Source: Pararobbsia silviterrae | GTDB taxonomy: Bacteria > Pseudomonadota > Gammaproteobacteria > Burkholderiales > Burkholderiaceae | Assembly (NCBI RefSeq): GCF_003628125.1 | Contig: NZ_RBZU01000002.1 | Coordinates: forward strand, 124,001 to 188,000 | Direction: 5' to 3' | Length of the DNA stretch: 64,000 nucleotides | Shown here: positions 34,183 through 40,888 of the stretch, piece after piece | Layout: each line of letters starts with the position of its first letter | Numbering within the stretch: the first letter of the stretch is position 1 | Notes under the pieces: generated by a model | Database searches by the model: none | What the model saw: the letters and a program-made list of their open reading frames with translations, nothing else | What the model was told of the DNA's origin: nothing | Program-made: the position numbers and the translations under genes

Positions 34183-35145
34183 TTACGCGCGGCGGAAGCT
34201 CTCGCGATAGGCATTCGGCGTGACGCCGAGCCGCTTCGTGAAGACGATCCGCATGCGGTCGGCGGTGCCGAATCCGCTTTCGTAGGCGATCGTCTTGAGC
34301 GCCATGTCGGTGCTTTCGAGCAGGTTGCGCGCGGTGTCGACGCGGGCGCGCTCGACGAATTCGTGCGGCGTGACGTCGGCGAGCTGCACGAATATGCGCG
34401 CGAAATGCCGCGGACTCATGCCGGCCACGCTCGCGAGCTGATTGACGGAAAAGCGCTCGCGGATATGGTCCATCACATAGACCTGGACCTTGGCCACGGG
34501 CGAGGTCTCGTCGGCGGGCGCGCTCAAATACGGGCTGAACTGCGATTGGCCGCCGCGCCGCTGCGCGAACACGACGAGACGCTTGGCGACGGCGAGCGCG
34601 ACGTGCGGCCCGTGATCCTCGGCCACGAGCGCGAGCGACAAGTCGATGCCCGCGGTGACGCCCGCCGACGTCACGAGCGCACCGTCGCGGATATGGATGC
34701 GGTCGAGTTCGACGCGCGCGCGCGGAAACTGCGAGGCGAGCGCGGGTGCGTTTTGCCAGTGCGTCGTCACGTGCCGATCGTCGAGCAGACCCGCATGACC
34801 GAGCGCGAAGGCGCCCGTGCAGACAGAGCCATATCGCGCGCAGCGCGATGCGCGGTGCGTGAGCCACTGCACGAGTGCGGGCGTCGGCGCGTGGTCGGGC
34901 AAGGTCGGGCCGCCGGCGACGAGCGCCGTATGGACGCCGTGCGGATCGGCGTCGTCGAACGCGCGATCGGGCAGCATGCGGATGCCGTTCGATGCGATGA
35001 CGGGCTCGCGATGCTCGGCCACGAGTGTGATCGAGTAGCCCGCATCGGGGCCGACGAATGCGTTCGTTTCGGCGAACACATCGAGCGGGCCCGCCACGTC
35101 GAGGGCCTGCACGCCGGGGAAAATCGCGATCGCTACTGCGCGCAT
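34183..35145 (-). CDS. GlxA-family transcriptional regulator (DJ-1/PfpI plus AraC HTH)
   Basis: A 320-residue regulator. The N-terminal DJ-1/PfpI-like domain (about 1-185) has AIAIFPGVQALDVAGPLDVF and the nucleophile-elbow region YGSVCTGAFALGHAGLLDDR with a Cys, then THWQNAPALASQFP and SAGVTAGIDLSLALV. The C-terminal ~100 residues are an AraC/XylS DNA-binding domain (FSVNQLASVAGMSPRHFARI, ALKTIAYESGFGTADRMRIV, FTKRLGVTPNAYRESF). The start at 35145 (MRAVAIAIFPG) is where homology begins; the open frame extends further but runs through non-coding repeat sequence. It is divergent from the HD-domain gene, a probable target. Confidence 0.9.
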   Translation of the reverse strand: MRAVAIAIFPGVQALDVAGPLDVFAETNAFVGPDAGYSITLVAEHREPVIASNGIRMLPDRAFDDADPHGVHTALVAGGPTLPDHAPTPALVQWLTHRASRCARYGSVCTGAFALGHAGLLDDRHVTTHWQNAPALASQFPRARVELDRIHIRDGALVTSAGVTAGIDLSLALVAEDHGPHVALAVAKRLVVFAQRRGGQSQFSPYLSAPADETSPVAKVQVYVMDHIRERFSVNQLASVAGMSPRHFARIFVQLADVTPHEFVERARVDTARNLLESTDMALKTIAYESGFGTADRMRIVFTKRLGVTPNAYRESFRRA

Positions 35146-35454
35146 ACGGGATCCGTTTGTGGGTCGGGTTCGTCGGGTCCATCGTTCCGGCGCGCCATCC
35201 GCGATGGCAGAAGCCGACGTACGGTTGGCAGCGTTCGCCGGTCCTTTGCGATTGTCCGGATCGGGCCGCGCGGCGACACTGTTTTCCATCGACGCATCAC
35301 CGCATGAACCGCGACGCAAGCATACACGTTCGCCCGATTGCGCCGATGCGGGGTGGGCGAAGACGAGCGGGGCGATCCCGGCGCGTCGATGTCCGCTCCT
35401 AACGGGCCGCGCGCAGCGCGCGTCGGCCACTGTCCTGTCCATGGAGAACATTCG

Positions 35455-36150
35455 ATGAGCACGCGCATTGCCGGTATTCAGATCCCCGATAGTCAACTCG
35501 CACGCGCCGCGACCGAACTGGTGCGCGATACCGAGAACGACTTGCTCTTCCACCACTCGCGGCGCGTGTTCCTGTTCGGCGCGCTGACGGGCGAGCGCAA
35601 GCAGCTCAAATACGATCCCGAGCTGCTCTATATCGGCGCGATGTTCCATGACATGGGGCTGACCGATGCCTATCGGAGCAAGACGGATCGCTTCGAGGTC
35701 GACGGCGCGAACGCCGCGCGCGACTTTCTGCGTCAATACGGCGCGAGCGAATACGACATCGAGCAAGTGTGGCTCGGCATCGCCTTGCATACGACGCCGG
35801 GCGTGCCCGAGCATCTGAAGCCGAATGTCGCCCTGGTGACGGCGGGCGTTGAAATGGATGTGCTGGGTCTGGCATACGACGACTTCACGCCAACGCAGCG
35901 CATCCAGGTTTGCGCGGCGCATCCGCGCGAGGCGGACTTCAAGAACGCGATCATCGACGCGTTCGCGGGCGGCACGATCGACAAGCCGTTGACGACGTTC
36001 GGCAACGTCAAGGCCGACGTGCTCGAACTGCGCGATCCGAGCTACAAGCGTTTGAACTTCTGCCAGATCATCCTGGGTTCGGCATGGGACGACGTCAACG
36101 GCGCGCATGTGCATCACGCCGGATGCGGCCACGATCATACGGCGGCATAG
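35455..36150 (+). CDS. HD-domain hydrolase (cyanamide hydratase-like)
   Basis: A 231-residue HD-superfamily protein. The metal-binding residues are His in DLLFHHSRRVFLFG, the HD pair in GAMFHDMGLTDAY and a distal Asp in TAGVEMDVLGLAYDD. The spacing and IGAMFHDMGLT resemble the Ddi2/cyanamide-hydratase-like branch rather than nucleotide phosphohydrolases; this is a family-level guess. The C-terminus is His-rich (HVHHAGCGHDHTAA), a possible extra metal site. The ATG at 35455 has GGAGA eight bases upstream. The gene is divergent from the GlxA-type regulator across a 309-bp intergenic region with no other gene. Confidence 0.82.
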   Translation: MSTRIAGIQIPDSQLARAATELVRDTENDLLFHHSRRVFLFGALTGERKQLKYDPELLYIGAMFHDMGLTDAYRSKTDRFEVDGANAARDFLRQYGASEYDIEQVWLGIALHTTPGVPEHLKPNVALVTAGVEMDVLGLAYDDFTPTQRIQVCAAHPREADFKNAIIDAFAGGTIDKPLTTFGNVKADVLELRDPSYKRLNFCQIILGSAWDDVNGAHVHHAGCGHDHTAA

Positions 36151-36227
36151 ACGAAGTCGCGCGGGCATGCCGGACGCGCCAAAGGAGAAGACGGCGTTGT
36201 GCGGATGGATCGCCGTATCGCGCACGG

Positions 36228-36260
36228 TCGGCCACGCGTTTGACCCGAACGCGTGGCCGA
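36228..36260 (+). terminator. 13-bp perfect hairpin downstream of the HD gene
   Basis: TCGGCCACGCGTT (36228-36240) pairs perfectly with AACGCGTGGCCGA (36248-36260) across a 7-base loop TGACCCG, 77 bp after the HD gene stop. No T-run follows, but it is one of the strongest stems in the window and is placed like a terminator. Confidence 0.6.
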
Positions 36261-36346
36261 TACGCTCGGGTCGCAGGCGTTCACGAGACGCATCGGACCC
36301 GGGCGAGCATCGACGGCGGTATCGATAGACAGGCTTATCATCGACG

Positions 36347-36476
36347 ACGCACCGCACGCACCGCACGCACCGCACGCACCGCACGCACCACGCGCACCAC
36401 GCGCACCACGCGCACCACGCGCACCACGCGCACCACGCGCACCACACGCACCACACGCACCACACGCACCACACGC
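36347..36476. repeat. 9-bp minisatellite (about 14 units)
   Basis: A tandem array in three blocks of variants: about four to five units of ACGCACCGC, six of ACGCGCACC-type (CGCACCACG) and four of CGCACCACA, followed directly by CGCGTGA. The ordered blocks suggest stepwise local expansion by slippage. It lies in the 527-bp gap between the HD and CBS genes (36151-36677), which has no other credible gene. It translates as His-Ala-Pro repeats in one frame, but no start, ribosome binding site or homology supports expression. Confidence 0.9.
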
Positions 36477-36677
36477 GTGAAAGCGACATGCATTTGACAC
36501 GTGGATACCGTTTCGGCGCGCCACGCCGCGGACCCGACAAAATGCTGTCACGCGAGCGCCCGGCGACTCCTATACTTTTTGAAGGAGACAACCCCCGGCG
36601 CCGCGTGTTCGACGATTTGCCGATCCGACGATCGGACGATCCGAACGCGCAGGCCCGGATAACCCGGAGCGTTTGCT

Positions 36678-37112
36678 ATGACACAGGTCGCACAGATACT
36701 CAGTTCGAAATCGAGCCCGCAGGTCGCTACGATCGACGCGCAGGACTCGGTCTATGACGCGATCAAGCAGATGGCAGAGAGGGGCATCGGGGCGCTGGTC
36801 GTGACGACCGGCGGAGAGATTGCGGGCATCGTGACCGAGCGCGATTACGCGCGCAAGGTCGTTCTCAAGGACCGGTCGTCGAAGAGCACGAAGGTCGCGG
36901 AGATCATGAGCAGCGCGGTGCGTTACGTGAGCCCGCAGCAGACCTCGCAGGAATGCATGGCGCTCATGACCGAGCACCGGATCCGGCATTTGCCCGTGCT
37001 CGACAAGGGCAAGATGGTCGGCATGATCTCGATCGGCGATCTGGTCGCCGACATCATTTCCGAGCAGCAATTCACGATCGAGCAGCTCGAGCAATACATC
37101 ACCGGACGCTGA
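36678..37112 (+). CDS. CBS-domain pair protein
   Basis: A 144-residue stand-alone protein of two CBS motifs. CBS1 covers about 8-65 (VATIDAQDSVYDAIKQMAER, GIGALVVTTGGEIAGIVTER, DYARKVV) and CBS2 about 72-130 (VRYVSPQQTSQECMALMTEH, RIRHLPVLDKGKMVGMISIG, DLVADII). The ERDYARK and SIGDLV segments are the usual ribose/phosphate-binding positions, so it should bind adenine nucleotides or similar ligands. Small proteins of this type are common regulators with unknown partners. The ATG at 36678 follows ACCCGGAGCG. Confidence 0.92.
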   Translation: MTQVAQILSSKSSPQVATIDAQDSVYDAIKQMAERGIGALVVTTGGEIAGIVTERDYARKVVLKDRSSKSTKVAEIMSSAVRYVSPQQTSQECMALMTEHRIRHLPVLDKGKMVGMISIGDLVADIISEQQFTIEQLEQYITGR

Positions 37113-37254
37113 GCGGGCGCGCGCGTCGATGCGTACGGGCCCGCGCGCGGCCGCGCGGGCATGGTCCGTGCGCCTCATCGGGCATACGACTCGATCCGTC
37201 GTCGGTACGACATGACGCGGCGCTCGCGTGCGAGTTTGAACGCGTGCGCTTATG

Positions 37255-37271
37255 CTAGGGTCTTCACTAGG
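37255..37271 (+). promoter_or_regulatory. CTAGGG-N4-CACTAGG element upstream of the DUF2127 gene
   Basis: CTAGGGTCTTCACTAGG is a third locus of the element seen before the two DUF3563 genes. It lies 93 bp before the preferred ATG of the DUF2127 gene, and its last base is the G of an upstream GTG that could otherwise be a start codon. Its presence supports the region being promoter or leader rather than coding. Confidence 0.55.
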
Positions 37272-37363
37272 TGCAACGGATGCGCGCGGGCGACACGTTC
37301 ATGTGTCATCGGCGCGTCATCCGAGGCGCGAGGCTGCCGACCGTAGTCCGACGACCCGACTCC

Positions 37364-37873
37364 ATGACTCGATCTTCCTTGGTTCGCGAAACGCGGAACC
37401 GCCAGACGCTGCGCGCGATTGCGCTGTACGAAGGACTCAAAGGGGTGGCCGCGCTCGCGGCCAGCATCGGACTGCTGAGTCTGCTTCATCACGATCTCCG
37501 GCATCTCGTGTCGGAGCTCATCGGCTATTTCGGGCTCGACCCCGAGCGTCACTATCCGGCGCTGCTGCTCCACTATGCCGACATCCTGACGACGGGGTCG
37601 GATATTCGCGCAATCGTGCTCGTCGCGTTCGCCTATGCGGCGCTGCGGATCGCCGAAGGCTACGGACTCTGGCATGACCACGCATGGGGCGAATGGCTCG
37701 GCGCGGTGTCGGGCGCGATTTATCTGCCCGTTGAAATCTGGCATCAGTTTCATCGGCTGTCGTGGACCGGCATGCTGATCTTTATCGCGAATCTGGGCAT
37801 GGTGATCTTTCTCGTCGTGCGGCTCTGGCGCCGTCGCGGCGGTGCGGCCGCGATGGTCCGCAAGACGATCTAG
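37364..37873 (+). CDS. DUF2127 family membrane protein
   Basis: A 169-residue membrane protein of the DUF2127 family, function unknown. The characteristic features are LRAIALYEGLKGVAALAASI in helix 1, a central DILTTGSDIRAIVLVAFAYA then ALRIAEGYGLWHDHAWGEWL, GAVSGAIYLPVEIWHQFHRL and a final helix with IFIANLGMVIFLVVRLW, giving four predicted helices. The ATG at 37364 matches the family's N-terminus; GTG at 37271 would extend it by 31 unconserved residues into the upstream repeat element. The ribosome binding site for 37364 is weak, so the start is uncertain. Confidence 0.85.
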   Translation: MTRSSLVRETRNRQTLRAIALYEGLKGVAALAASIGLLSLLHHDLRHLVSELIGYFGLDPERHYPALLLHYADILTTGSDIRAIVLVAFAYAALRIAEGYGLWHDHAWGEWLGAVSGAIYLPVEIWHQFHRLSWTGMLIFIANLGMVIFLVVRLWRRRGGAAAMVRKTI

Positions 37874-37972
37874 GCGCGCGGCCGTTTCAAGCGCGCGTGC
37901 GTCGCGGGCAATTTTTTGTCCGATCGATGATTCGGATCCCCCTCATTTTTCCCTTCTCGTTTTCCGCGAAAA

Positions 37973-37992
37973 TACTGTATAAATACACAGTA
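37973..37992 (+). promoter_or_regulatory. LexA (SOS) box controlling imuA-imuB-dnaE2
   Basis: TACTGTATAAATACACAGTA matches the LexA consensus CTGT-N8-ACAG with outer TA...TA symmetry, and an AT-rich centre that contains TATAAA as likely -10. It lies 71 bp before the imuA ATG. The downstream mutasome genes are known SOS targets in Proteobacteria, so function and site agree. Confidence 0.93.
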
Positions 37993-38063
37993 TCAGCGAA
38001 GCGGTCCGTTGCCGGCCCCCGGGCAGGCCGGACCCTTTGCCGTCTTTGAAAACGGGGTTGGGG

Positions 38064-38957
38064 ATGGCTGTTCAAATCGCGGCGGTGCGTGCGGGGCCGG
38101 AGTTGCCCGCTCATCTCGCGCGTCAGGTCTGGCGCGGCAATGCGCTCGGCCATGCGGCGCGCGGCAGCGTGCCGAGCGGACACGCCCCGCTCGATGCCGA
38201 ACTGCCGGACGGCGGCTGGCCGCGCGCGGCGCTGACCGAGCTGCTCGGCGTGCGGCCCGGATGCGGGGAAATGCGTCTGCTCGCGCCCGCGCTCGCCGGC
38301 TTGACCGCGCACGCGCGCTCGCCGCGCCACGCGGTCCTCATTGCGCCGCCGTATACACCCTATGCGCCGGCGCTCGCGGCGGCCGGCATCGCGACCGACA
38401 AGCTCGTCTGGATCGACGTTCAGGGCGCCGATGCGCTCTGGGCCGCCGAACAGGCTTTGCGGCACGACGGCGTCGGCGCCGTGCTGCTCTGGCTGCCGCG
38501 CGTGCAGGCCGCCGCGCTGCGGCGATTGCAGGTGCTCGCGCAGGACGGCAATGCGGTCGCGTTCCTGATGCGCCCCGCGACGGCGGCGGCCCAATCGTCG
38601 CCTGCACCGCTGCGGCTGCGGTTCGAACCCGCCGATGTCCGCGATACGGCGCTGCGCGGATTGCACGCGGTGTCGAATCGGACGCGGCTTCCCGAGACGG
38701 ACGCGCCCGTGCGCACGGCGGCGGCCGATGGACTCGAACGCGCGGGGCTCCGGATCGAGATCGTCAAGCGGCGCGGGCCTGCGATGGCGGTGCCGCTCTG
38801 GCTCAGGCTGCCCGTGCGCGTCGCGCCGTCCGTGCACGAGCGTTTCGACGCGTCCGACGTGTCTGGTGTGTCCGAAGTAGCGGAGATCGATCATGGTCTG
38901 GATCGCGGTCAGCTTGCCGCTGCTGCGGCTCGAAGCCGTACAGCCTCCGCAGCCTGA
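38064..38957 (+). CDS. imuA: Translesion-synthesis accessory protein ImuA
   Basis: A 297-residue RecA-like/SulA-like ImuA protein. Family features are RQVWRGNALGHA near the N-terminus, LDAELPDGGWPRAALTELL, RLLAPALAGLTAHARSP, KLVWIDVQGADALWAAEQAL, VGAVLLWLPRVQAAALRRLQ and GNAVAFLMRPA, with RGLHAVSNRTR and KRRGPAMAVPLWLRL toward the end. It works with ImuB and DnaE2 in damage-induced mutagenesis, contacting RecA and ImuB. The ATG at 38064 follows GGGG and starts MAVQIAAVRAG. The 3' end overlaps imuB by 65 bp. An upstream LexA box makes it SOS-inducible. Confidence 0.9.
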   Translation: MAVQIAAVRAGPELPAHLARQVWRGNALGHAARGSVPSGHAPLDAELPDGGWPRAALTELLGVRPGCGEMRLLAPALAGLTAHARSPRHAVLIAPPYTPYAPALAAAGIATDKLVWIDVQGADALWAAEQALRHDGVGAVLLWLPRVQAAALRRLQVLAQDGNAVAFLMRPATAAAQSSPAPLRLRFEPADVRDTALRGLHAVSNRTRLPETDAPVRTAAADGLERAGLRIEIVKRRGPAMAVPLWLRLPVRVAPSVHERFDASDVSGVSEVAEIDHGLDRGQLAAAAARSRTASAA

Positions 38958-40863
38958 CCGGGTCACGCTTGACCGGGTCACGCCTGACCGGGTCGCGCCT
39001 GATCGGGTCGCGCCTGATCGGGGCGCGCTTGACCGGCTCACACCTGACCGGCGCGAGCCTGGGTACAGCGCGCCTGGCCATGACGTCTCAGGCCATCGCG
39101 CCCCCGGCGACTGCGAACCCGGCCATGGCAAACTCGGCCACGGTGCCTCCGACTACGGTGCCCCCAACCACGGCGAGCATGGCCACGGTGATCTCGGTCA
39201 TCACGAACCCGGCGCGCCGCCTCGCGTGTTGATCGAGCATGCGCGCGTCGCGCTTGCCGATGCGTGCGCGCAGTCGCTCGGCGTGCGGCGGGGGTTTGCG
39301 CGCGCGTATGCGCTCGCGCTCGCGCCGCAACTCGTCTGCCTGACGCCCGATGCGGCGCGCGAGCGTCGTGCCTTCGAAGCCGTCGCGCTCGCGTTGTGCG
39401 CCTACACGCCGCAGATCGTGCTCGCCGACGCCTATACGATCGTGCTCGACGTGAGCGCGAGTCTGCGTCTGTTCGGCGGCCTGCGCGCGCTCTGGCGCCG
39501 GCTTGCCGCGACGCTCGACGCGAGCGGGCACGCGGCCGCGCTGGCCTGCGCGCCGACGCCCTGGGCCGCATGGCTGTTCGCGCAGGCGCGCGTCGTCGAT
39601 CGTCGCGGGCGGCGTGTGGTCAAGTTCGCGCGGCTCGCGTCGATGCTCGATGCGTTGCCCGCGCTGCTCCTGCCCGCCGCGGCCGATCATCGCGACGGTC
39701 TCGCGCAGATCGGCTGCGACACGCTCGGCGCCGTGCGCCGCCTGCCGCGCGCAGGCGTGACGCGGCGCTTCGGTCCGGGCCTGCTCGATACGCTCGCGCG
39801 CACCTATGGCGAAGCCGCCGATCCGCGCACGTATTTCGAGCCGCCGCCCGTCTTCGGCGCGCGGCTCGAACTCATGGCGCGCGTCGAACATGCCGACGCG
39901 CTGCTGTTCGCCGTGCGTCGCCTGCTGCTTCAGCTCGTCGGGTGGCTCACGGCGCGGCACGCGGGCGTGAGCCGCTTCACGCTGACGCTCGTGCATGAAA
40001 CCGCGCGGCGCGGCGATCCGCGCATGTCGACACTGACCGTCGCCTGGTCGGCGCCCGCGCGCGATCTCGATCATCTCGTGCTGATGAGCCGCGAGAAGCT
40101 CGACCGGACCGAACTCGCCGCACCGGTCATCGAGCTGCATCTGCATGCCGACGAGATCACCGATTACGCGGCGCCGACCGATACGCTGTTCCCGCTCGAC
40201 GCCGGTCCCGACGCGGGACGCGAGGCGATGACGCGGCTGCTCGAACGGCTCGTCGCGCGCCTGGGCGCCGACAAGGTCCGCGAGGTCGGCGCGCGAGCCG
40301 ATCACCGGCCCGAAGCCGCGATCACAGACGCGTCGTACACGATGCGCCGGCCGGCGCGCACGGCGCAGGCGCGCATCGCGCAGGAGGGCGCGATGCCGAT
40401 ACACAGAGGACAAGCGAGCACGAGGCAGGCAAGCACGGGACAAGCGCGCACGGCACAGGCGAGCACGGTGCAGGCGCGCGCGGACAGGGTCGTCTCATCG
40501 GCATCGGCATCGGCGCAGCGCGCGGGCGCGTCGTCTCAGGGCAAGCGCCGCCGCCTCAATGGCCGGCTCGACGGACCGCACGATCTCGTGCCGCCGCATG
40601 CGCCGGTTGCGCCGCGGCCGGTCTGGCTGCTGCCGGAACCGCTGCGGCTCGCGACCCGCGAAGGGCAGCCGTATTACCGGAGCGCGATGCGGATCGTGTC
40701 GGGCCCCGAGTGCATCGAGACGGGCTGGTGGGATGGACCGGGCGCGCGGCGCGATTACTTCGTCGCGAGCGGCGACGATGCGACGCTGTACTGGATCTAC
40801 CGCGAACGCACGCCGTCCGAGACACACGACGCGGCCTGGTTCCTGCAGGGCATGTTCGGCTGA
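38893..40863 (+). CDS. imuB: Y-family polymerase-like protein ImuB with pentapeptide-repeat insertion
   Basis: A 656-residue ImuB, the catalytically inactive Y-family homologue that links DnaE2 to the beta clamp. MVWIAVSLPLLRLEAVQP is the conserved start, and homology resumes at VLIEHARVALADACAQSLGV, LVCLTPDAARERRAFEAVAL, VLDVSASLRLFGG, QIGCDTLGAVRRLPRAGVTR and, at the C-terminus, PVWLLPEPLRLA, RIVSGPECIETGWWDG and ARRDYFVASGDDATLYWIYR. Between the first two blocks is an ~85-residue insert of five-residue units (PDRVA, then GHGxx types), and a second five-residue repeat block lies near residues 505-530. Both come from 15-bp tandem repeats and should be disordered. It overlaps imuA by 65 bp. 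Confidence 0.92.
   Translation: MVWIAVSLPLLRLEAVQPPQPDRVTLDRVTPDRVAPDRVAPDRGALDRLTPDRREPGYSAPGHDVSGHRAPGDCEPGHGKLGHGASDYGAPNHGEHGHGDLGHHEPGAPPRVLIEHARVALADACAQSLGVRRGFARAYALALAPQLVCLTPDAARERRAFEAVALALCAYTPQIVLADAYTIVLDVSASLRLFGGLRALWRRLAATLDASGHAAALACAPTPWAAWLFAQARVVDRRGRRVVKFARLASMLDALPALLLPAAADHRDGLAQIGCDTLGAVRRLPRAGVTRRFGPGLLDTLARTYGEAADPRTYFEPPPVFGARLELMARVEHADALLFAVRRLLLQLVGWLTARHAGVSRFTLTLVHETARRGDPRMSTLTVAWSAPARDLDHLVLMSREKLDRTELAAPVIELHLHADEITDYAAPTDTLFPLDAGPDAGREAMTRLLERLVARLGADKVREVGARADHRPEAAITDASYTMRRPARTAQARIAQEGAMPIHRGQASTRQASTGQARTAQASTVQARADRVVSSASASAQRAGASSQGKRRRLNGRLDGPHDLVPPHAPVAPRPVWLLPEPLRLATREGQPYYRSAMRIVSGPECIETGWWDGPGARRDYFVASGDDATLYWIYRERTPSETHDAAWFLQGMFG
38953..39057 (+). 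repeat. 15-bp minisatellite inside imuB (first block)
   Basis: Seven consecutive 15-bp units of the type CCTGACCGGGTCACG, in frame, giving LDRVT/PDRVA pentapeptides. The five-residue period continues in degenerate form to about 39210, where units read GHDVS, GHRAP, GHGKL, GHGAS and so on, for a total near seventeen pentapeptides. The period is a multiple of three, so unit gain or loss keeps the frame. Confidence 0.9.
40409..40483 (+). repeat. 15-bp minisatellite inside imuB (second block)
   Basis: Five 15-bp units beginning GACAAGCGAGCACGA, in frame and encoding GQAST, RQAST, GQART, AQAST and VQARA. It lies in the linker before the conserved C-terminal PVWLLPEP block of ImuB and has a unit sequence unrelated to the first repeat block. 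Confidence 0.85.
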
Positions 40864-40888
40864 TGCTCGGCTGATCGATCGAAGACCC

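Noticed and set aside
36347-36476. CRISPR array
   Set aside because: The units are contiguous 9-mers without spacers; it is a minisatellite.
36253-36480. Small His-Ala-Pro repeat protein encoded by the minisatellite
   Set aside because: No ribosome binding site, no ordered part, and the reading frame exists only because the unit is a multiple of three.
34183-36591. GlxA-type reading frame extended to about 800 codons
   Set aside because: The extension runs antisense through the HD gene and the 9-bp minisatellite (Cys-Val-Trp repeats) and has no homology; the family starts at the ATG at 35145.
37271-37363. GTG start 31 codons upstream for the DUF2127 protein
   Set aside because: The first base of that codon belongs to the conserved CTAGGG-type element and the added residues are not conserved in the family.
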